Below, in pieces: positions 39,256 to 43,767 of a DNA stretch of 43,767 bases (within the stretch, counting starts at the first letter, position 1; every line of letters starts with the position of its first letter). The translations under genes were made by a program, and so were the position numbers. The stretch is taken from IMG/VR virus record IMGVR_UViG_3300035670_000433, positions 1 to 43,767 of that record; one strand, 5' to 3'. The DNA is from a virus. Under the pieces are notes generated by a model that worked only from the letters and a program-made list of their open reading frames with translations, did not search any database and was not told the DNA's origin.

Positions 39256-41319
39256 TTAATTATATAATGAGGTGTATTTATTCCCCTGGTTAGATACTTG
39301 TAATTCTTCGATTGTCACTTCAATTCCCCGCATCTCAATTTTGAACTGAATGAACTTTGAACTGATTGGTAATGCATCATTATCAGTAATAGGACATTCA
39401 ATATATCCTTCTGCATTTGTAGAGTGAGATGCTGTGAATGTTCCTAATTTAATCCATTTATCACACATAAAATACATTTGGTCGTTTGCTACTGCAAATG
39501 GGAAAGCTTCGTCTAGATTGACCGTATAAGTCCCAGAATTGACCGAGATTGAACTGATATGAGCAATATGACCTGCACCTACCCCTGAGATGATTTCTAT
39601 TTCATCTCCAGCCACAGCATCTGATAAATCTAATTGAGTTGTAAATGTGTCTGTATCTGTCCATGTACCAACCCAAGCAGAAGTTGGGTTTTGCTGGTCT
39701 CCAACCACTGATGTTTTAGGATAACCAATTGCATCTTTTACTTTACACTTGATTATAATTGTGTCATCATTTTTAAGTGGTTTATGATTTACATACACTC
39801 GTTGCCATGTATCATCTATATAATTTGATTCAATTTTTGGAGTAATATAATATCCACGATTTGGAATAAATGGAACTATTGCAGTAATAGAAGCAACACC
39901 AGTTGTAATAGCCTGTTTTGCATTTAAGTCATTTGACATAACAATCCTTCCAAAAAGCGAAGTATCATATAGTGTGTTATTCATTACAGCCATACACATT
40001 CTATTGTTTTTGTGGAAGTACCAACCATAATCATTTGTTTTGAAAATGTAGAATTTTTGTGAGTTGTTTCCTGTTCCAGTAATATCTATTGCAGTTCCAG
40101 CAATTGCATCTGCATATGTTTCGGCAAGTTTGAAAGTAGTGGAAGAAACTTTAATAATAAAATATGGTGTTGAGCGTCTAAGTTCTGGTATAGAAGTACT
40201 ACTTTCATCATCATATAGTGATGGCATACCAGTAACAACATCATTTAAGTTACCAGAACCAAGGGTAAACACGTTAGTAGTTGTATCAACATTTGCTGTT
40301 GTAATGGTTACCCCTTGTACTTTTGTTAGACTTGGTGAGTATCTATGATAAAAAGAACCACTTGTGTCGTCATAGCACCATACTCCAGATGGAAAATTTG
40401 GTAGCATTTGAACTAACCCATCATCTATATCTGAGTTTAAGTTTATATATACTAAATCTCCATCAACAAACAATGAACGATTTGAAGCATTAGCATAATC
40501 ATTTAAAGCATCACCCCATTGGTACCTAGTTGCATATACAGGTAAAGATGCAAGTTCTTTAAAACCCCCTCCAGTAAAGGCAACAAGTTGTCCAAGAGAT
40601 GTCAGACCAACTATAGATGATTTAAATGGTTTGATAGTTGGTAATTCATATGCACCACAACCATATGCATTATCTGCTGCTGTGGCAATAGTATTCACTG
40701 TAAATAGTTTTGCTTCTGCACCAGATTTAGAACGAGTAGCAATATATAGGGTACTTCCAACTGAAGTCATAGAAGAAACTTGATATTCACTAGGAAGTGT
40801 AAGAACTGTTGCACTTACTGCCCATGAGGTATCAACAAATTTAACCTTGTTATTGTTACCAACAGCCAGTACATTTTCTGCACCCCATACAGCCATAGCG
40901 GTTGGAACAGTAGTTGTGAATCCAGTCATTGAAATAGCAGTCCATGTTGTACTTGCTGAACGATAGTAGATTGATGCCCCATCTGATACAACTTCTGTTG
41001 CATTAAAATATATAACATCTTCTTCGACCCCAGGACTTGGAGAACCAGTATCTGTAGAACGATTGGTTAGAGAAAATGAATCATTTAATGTACCAGAGAA
41101 CACTTCATCTCCGTTAATGAACAATGCCCCATCACTTGGAAACATTGCATCCGCTGGGTCTAAGTCAGCATTATTATCTTGAGTAAAATATGCAATTGGT
41201 GTTTCTGATAGTTTAATATATCCTTCTTCATCTAGGTTTATGTTTTTTGAAGCATAAATACTGCCAGAAAATTCTCCCTTGTTTGTTTGAATGTGTTTTT
41301 TATTTTGGGGTATTTTCAT
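39256..41319 (-). CDS. Large beta-rich virion protein (687 aa)
   Basis: I take the ATG at 41319 (MKIPQNKKHIQTNKGEFSGS), close to the upstream stop, giving 687 residues. The middle has propeller-like repeats (IYYRSASTTWTAISMTGF, MAVWGAENVLAVGNNNKVKF, SSMTSVGSTLYIATRSKSGA), which resemble tail tubular protein B or beta-propeller tail proteins of podoviruses. The C-terminal part is a beta-sandwich-like region with KIEMRGIEVTIEELQVSN. No enzyme motif is seen. Confidence 0.68.
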   Translation of the reverse strand: MKIPQNKKHIQTNKGEFSGSIYASKNINLDEEGYIKLSETPIAYFTQDNNADLDPADAMFPSDGALFINGDEVFSGTLNDSFSLTNRSTDTGSPSPGVEEDVIYFNATEVVSDGASIYYRSASTTWTAISMTGFTTTVPTAMAVWGAENVLAVGNNNKVKFVDTSWAVSATVLTLPSEYQVSSMTSVGSTLYIATRSKSGAEAKLFTVNTIATAADNAYGCGAYELPTIKPFKSSIVGLTSLGQLVAFTGGGFKELASLPVYATRYQWGDALNDYANASNRSLFVDGDLVYINLNSDIDDGLVQMLPNFPSGVWCYDDTSGSFYHRYSPSLTKVQGVTITTANVDTTTNVFTLGSGNLNDVVTGMPSLYDDESSTSIPELRRSTPYFIIKVSSTTFKLAETYADAIAGTAIDITGTGNNSQKFYIFKTNDYGWYFHKNNRMCMAVMNNTLYDTSLFGRIVMSNDLNAKQAITTGVASITAIVPFIPNRGYYITPKIESNYIDDTWQRVYVNHKPLKNDDTIIIKCKVKDAIGYPKTSVVGDQQNPTSAWVGTWTDTDTFTTQLDLSDAVAGDEIEIISGVGAGHIAHISSISVNSGTYTVNLDEAFPFAVANDQMYFMCDKWIKLGTFTASHSTNAEGYIECPITDNDALPISSKFIQFKIEMRGIEVTIEELQVSNQGNKYTSLYN
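39259..39264 (-). promoter_or_regulatory. -10 TATAAT 6 nt before ATG
   Basis: Minus strand TATAATTAAACTATG, ATG at 39252, identical over 15 bases to the sites at 1515-1529 and 41486-41500. Confidence 0.5.
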
Positions 41320-41320
41320 A

Positions 41321-41488
41321 TTATGTAATGATATAACCAGCGTCTTGTAATGCTCGAGCAACAACTTTAATTGATGCTGGGTCTAGGGGTAGGGAGATTT
41401 GTTGAACCCTCTTTTCATTGAGTTCTTTTTCGAGTTCTTCTACTCGTCTTTTAAGGTCTTCTAATAGTTGAATTTGTTCAGGTGTCAT
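41321..41488 (-). CDS. Small coiled-coil protein (55 aa)
   Basis: A 55-residue frame (MTPEQIQLLEDLKRRVEELE) forms one coiled-coil helix followed by a short folded end (SIKVVARALQDAGYIIT). It is preceded by TATAAT exactly 6 nt before the ATG and ends 1 bp before the 687-aa gene start. Position and coiled coil suggest a small tail or assembly protein. No family is recognised. Confidence 0.6.
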   Translation of the reverse strand: MTPEQIQLLEDLKRRVEELEKELNEKRVQQISLPLDPASIKVVARALQDAGYIIT

Positions 41489-41494
41489 AGTTTA

Positions 41495-41500
41495 ATTATA
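41495..41500 (-). promoter_or_regulatory. -10 TATAAT 6 nt before ATG
   Basis: Minus strand TATAATTAAACTATG with the ATG at 41488; part of the recurring leaderless-type block. Confidence 0.5.
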
Positions 41501-41502
41501 TT

Positions 41503-43380
41503 CTATGCCTTATCTTTTGGTGTCCATGTACTTGAATTCTTTGAACCTTTTGTCCAAGTAGAGATACTCTTAGTTATGTTGTTCCACTTCTTAGCAACAC
41601 TTGCTTGTATCTCACTAATACTCAATGTTTCTTGCACATTGATTATAAAGGTTCTTACATATGAATATCCTTCTGTTAGGTTAAGTGATTCTGATATGTT
41701 TATAAAGAGTGATTTTACTGCTGTTACTGCTTCAATAAGTCCAAGTGTTTCTGCTGTTGTGAATAGTCTTGCTCGTAATGCAGATACATTTTCTGATAGG
41801 TTGAGTGAGTCTAATACTGTGAAAGCCCATGTTCTTGTAGAGTTAAATGTTTCTACTAATCCAAGAGAGTCTGCAACTGTAAATGCTTTACCCATAAGAG
41901 TACTCCATACTTCTGATAGAGAGAGAGTTTCTGTGGTGGTAAATGCTCTTGCTCGTAAGTTAGAGATTGATTCTGTAAGGGAGAGTGTTTCTTCTACGAG
42001 GAAAGCAAGAAGTGCTTGTGCAAATGTTCTTTGTTTATAATTCAACATACTCTTTCTATAATATGTTTCTACTTCTTTTGCTGTCCAAGCACGAGATTCT
42101 ATGATTACTTCGTCTATGAGGCCGTTGAAATATCTGTCTGGACCAAAACCATTGTTTCTATAACCCATATTAAATGCTCTTGTATTATCTGTAATTGATG
42201 CTGAAATACTTGTCGTTGATATTGCTTCTAACACACCGTCTACATAAACTCTTATTGAGGTAGATGGAGTATATACACCAACCACATTATGCCATTTATT
42301 ATCATTAAACTTTTTTGTTGTCGTTGCTGTTGGATAACCAGAGTTATTACCAACAGACATTGATAATGTACCATCTGAACCCATGTATATGTTATAACCT
42401 CTTCTATTAAAACCTGACTCATCATCTTTTTCTACAATATGTCCGAGTGAAGTTGTTGTTGTCTTTATCAAACAAGATATTGTTAGTTGCCCCGTAATAC
42501 TTAAAGATACACTATCTGGTGCGGTTATATAACTACTACTCCCATTAAACTTCGCCGCCTGTCCAAATCTTCCTTGTGGGTAGGTGATTGCTGTGTCTGT
42601 ACCTGTATTTGTATTACCTGAAAAGTCACGAGAATTTCCATTAAGTGGGTAGTATGCTTTGGTAGTGTTGGGTATGATATTAACTTGTCTACCATTTCCA
42701 TTTGAATAGAGAATTGATATTTCGTCTGTTGTTAATGCACGATTCCAAATACCAACTTCATCTGCATATATTGATGCAAAAGACGAAGCTTCATAGGAAG
42801 CGATTGTTGTTTCTGGCGTTGTAACGAAATTGTTTGTAATATTGGCAGTTGCAGTTCCTTGTGAAACACCATTTACATAGGCAGTAATAGTTCCAGCTGT
42901 TCCGCCAGAATAAGTTATCGTTAGATGATAAAAATCACTTGTTCCCAAAGTTATATTATATGTAACTGTAGCGACAGTTTGACTATGAACAATAAAAGCA
43001 AGTCTTCGTGTTCCTGCATTATATTGATATTCAATTCTTCTACCAGCCCACGGACTACCACTTGTTTTTAAACTAAATAACCCATAAGTACCAGATGATA
43101 TTTCAGTTCTTAATTTAACCCAACCAGATATTGAGAAGGCACTAGTTGATGTAATTCCTATTGAGTCTGCTCGTGTTAATCTTTTATTTGTATTCGAAGT
43201 ACCAAAATCAGCACCGTTGTTTATGAGTGCTGCAGCGTATCCTACTGTGTTTGTGTTAGTAAGATTATTAACACCCATTAAATCGACAGCATCTCCTGAT
43301 GATTCATCAAGTTTCCAATAAGAAACTAGCCCATTTAATAAAGTTTCAGTTTTAGGTTGAAATGCTGATGTATTTCTCAT
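41503..43380 (-). CDS. Two-LamG-domain virion protein with C-terminal 20-residue repeats (625 aa)
   Basis: This 625-residue protein has two concanavalin-like LamG domains at about 15-230 and 240-445. Landmarks: SYWKLDESSGDAVDLMGVNN, FSISGWVKLR and DEVGIWNRALTTDEI in the first; YYPLNGNSRDFSGNTNTGTD, QLTISCLIKTT, KWHNVVGVYT and IDEVIIESRAWTAKEV in the second. These probably bind glycans. About 455-595 hold seven repeats of roughly 20 residues with core [E/D]-[ST]-L-x-L-[ST]-E (ETLSLTES, ETLSLSEV, DSLGLVET, DSLNLSEN, ETLGLIEA, ESLNLTEG, ETLSISEI). A Trp/Lys/Ser tail ends the protein. It is likely an adhesion spike. Confidence 0.82.
   Translation of the reverse strand: MRNTSAFQPKTETLLNGLVSYWKLDESSGDAVDLMGVNNLTNTNTVGYAAALINNGADFGTSNTNKRLTRADSIGITSTSAFSISGWVKLRTEISSGTYGLFSLKTSGSPWAGRRIEYQYNAGTRRLAFIVHSQTVATVTYNITLGTSDFYHLTITYSGGTAGTITAYVNGVSQGTATANITNNFVTTPETTIASYEASSFASIYADEVGIWNRALTTDEISILYSNGNGRQVNIIPNTTKAYYPLNGNSRDFSGNTNTGTDTAITYPQGRFGQAAKFNGSSSYITAPDSVSLSITGQLTISCLIKTTTTSLGHIVEKDDESGFNRRGYNIYMGSDGTLSMSVGNNSGYPTATTTKKFNDNKWHNVVGVYTPSTSIRVYVDGVLEAISTTSISASITDNTRAFNMGYRNNGFGPDRYFNGLIDEVIIESRAWTAKEVETYYRKSMLNYKQRTFAQALLAFLVEETLSLTESISNLRARAFTTTETLSLSEVWSTLMGKAFTVADSLGLVETFNSTRTWAFTVLDSLNLSENVSALRARLFTTAETLGLIEAVTAVKSLFINISESLNLTEGYSYVRTFIINVQETLSISEIQASVAKKWNNITKSISTWTKGSKNSSTWTPKDKA
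41615..42037 (-). repeat. Seven ~60-bp coding repeats in the LamG protein
   Basis: DNA encoding seven imperfect 20-residue repeats with the pattern AFTxxETLSLSE. The copies differ at many codons, so they are old, not recently copied. Confidence 0.75.
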
Positions 43381-43390
43381 AGCATTTTAA

Positions 43391-43767
43391 TTAAGAAATT
43401 ACGTAGAATTTTTCTGTGTACTTCAATTCGTGGTTTCCTGCTGTTGAATCTAGTGCTGCTCCTGATGAGTTCACTATACCAATAGCCCATTTCTTTGGAA
43501 GTGTAAGACCAAGTTCTGCTGTATCGAATGTTTTATAGTATGTAGTTGCGTTTGCAGTAACATTGATTGTTCCAAGTAATAGTGCGTTTGATGGTGTGTA
43601 AGCAGCATCTGAACCTGCAAAAGCGTCATCATAAGAAGTTCCATCATAAGAACGGATTAAGTAAACTGAAACATAACCTGTTGCAGATGTACTTGCTGCT
43701 GCTGATTTGATTTTAAGTCCAATATCTGCTGAGATGTATTTGTTTGTTGAGTTGTCTATTGCAGTAC
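43391..43767 (-). CDS. Fibre/virion-associated protein, 3' part (gene starts at 283 across the join)
   Basis: This is the C-terminal part of the gene that begins at 283-281; the last 198 bases repeat the sequence at 1-198. The tail of the protein (TINVTANATTYYKTFDTAEL, GLTLPKKWAIGIVNSSGAAL, HELKYTEKFYVIS) is beta-rich and typical of small phage fibre-associated proteins. The stop (TAA at 43391-43393) lies 10 bp before the LamG-domain gene, so the two are co-transcribed. Confidence 0.75.
   Translation of the reverse strand, partial: TAIDNSTNKYISADIGLKIKSAAASTSATGYVSVYLIRSYDGTSYDDAFAGSDAAYTPSNALLLGTINVTANATTYYKTFDTAELGLTLPKKWAIGIVNSSGAALDSTAGNHELKYTEKFYVIS
43570..43767. repeat. Right copy of 198-bp terminal direct repeat
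   Basis: Equals bases 1-198 except T at 43697 against C at 128. The difference falls on the third base of an Ala codon (GCA against GCG) in the gene crossing the join, so it is silent. Confidence 0.93.

Overview
The window looks like a complete, circularly closed genome of a tailed double-stranded DNA phage, about 43,569 bp without redundancy. Bases 1-198 recur at 43570-43767 with one mismatch, and one gene runs across that join. The sequence is AT-rich and uses TAA, TAG and TGA as stops. I see no integrase, repressor/att module, transposase or CRISPR array, so I infer a lytic phage, probably of podovirus type (SU10-type capsid protein, T7/P22-style connector and ejection proteins, no tape measure or contractile sheath). 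The host cannot be named. Sigma70-like promoters (TTGACA/TATAAT) with very few Shine-Dalgarno sites suggest a bacterium that translates leaderless or SD-free mRNA well.

Late block, all on the minus strand and continuous through the join (12288 down to 1, then 43767 down to 29324): small and large terminase, portal, a small protein, scaffold, major capsid protein, a block of three glycosyltransferases (one a GT2-TPR-GT4 fusion), an adaptor/tail-tube protein, fibre-like proteins, a LamG-domain protein with C-terminal 20-residue repeats, large structural and ejection proteins (1180 aa with an LPD38-like region), further fibre-like proteins, two holin-like membrane proteins and a papain-like/peptidoglycan-binding endolysin.

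Non-structural block (12.5-29.3 kb, mixed strands). It holds a GroEL-like chaperonin next to a miniature GroES-like protein, a PD-(D/E)XK nuclease, a NinG-like protein, two DNA methyltransferases, an SSB-like protein with an acidic tail, a calcineurin-like phosphoesterase, a DUF5664-like nucleotide hydrolase, a plus-strand secreted lysozyme-like protein with a membrane peptide, an RNA ligase RtcB beside a cluster of six tRNAs, and a seventh tRNA (CAU). It also holds many tiny genes and at least two candidate structured RNAs. I found no DNA polymerase, primase, helicase or RNA polymerase, so replication and transcription probably use host enzymes.

Two regulatory patterns recur. First, ten exact copies of TTATCCACA (the DnaA-box sequence) lie between genes or at gene ends of the non-structural block, mostly 6-12 bp upstream of a -35 box and in the direction of transcription. 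Second, at least a dozen genes have a -10 hexamer (TATAAT, TACAAT, GATAAT, TAGAAT, TAAAAT) exactly 6 nt before the ATG, the layout expected of leaderless mRNAs. The strongest leads are this promoter layout, the GroEL plus mini-GroES pair, RtcB with its tRNAs, and the RNA at 19453-19645.
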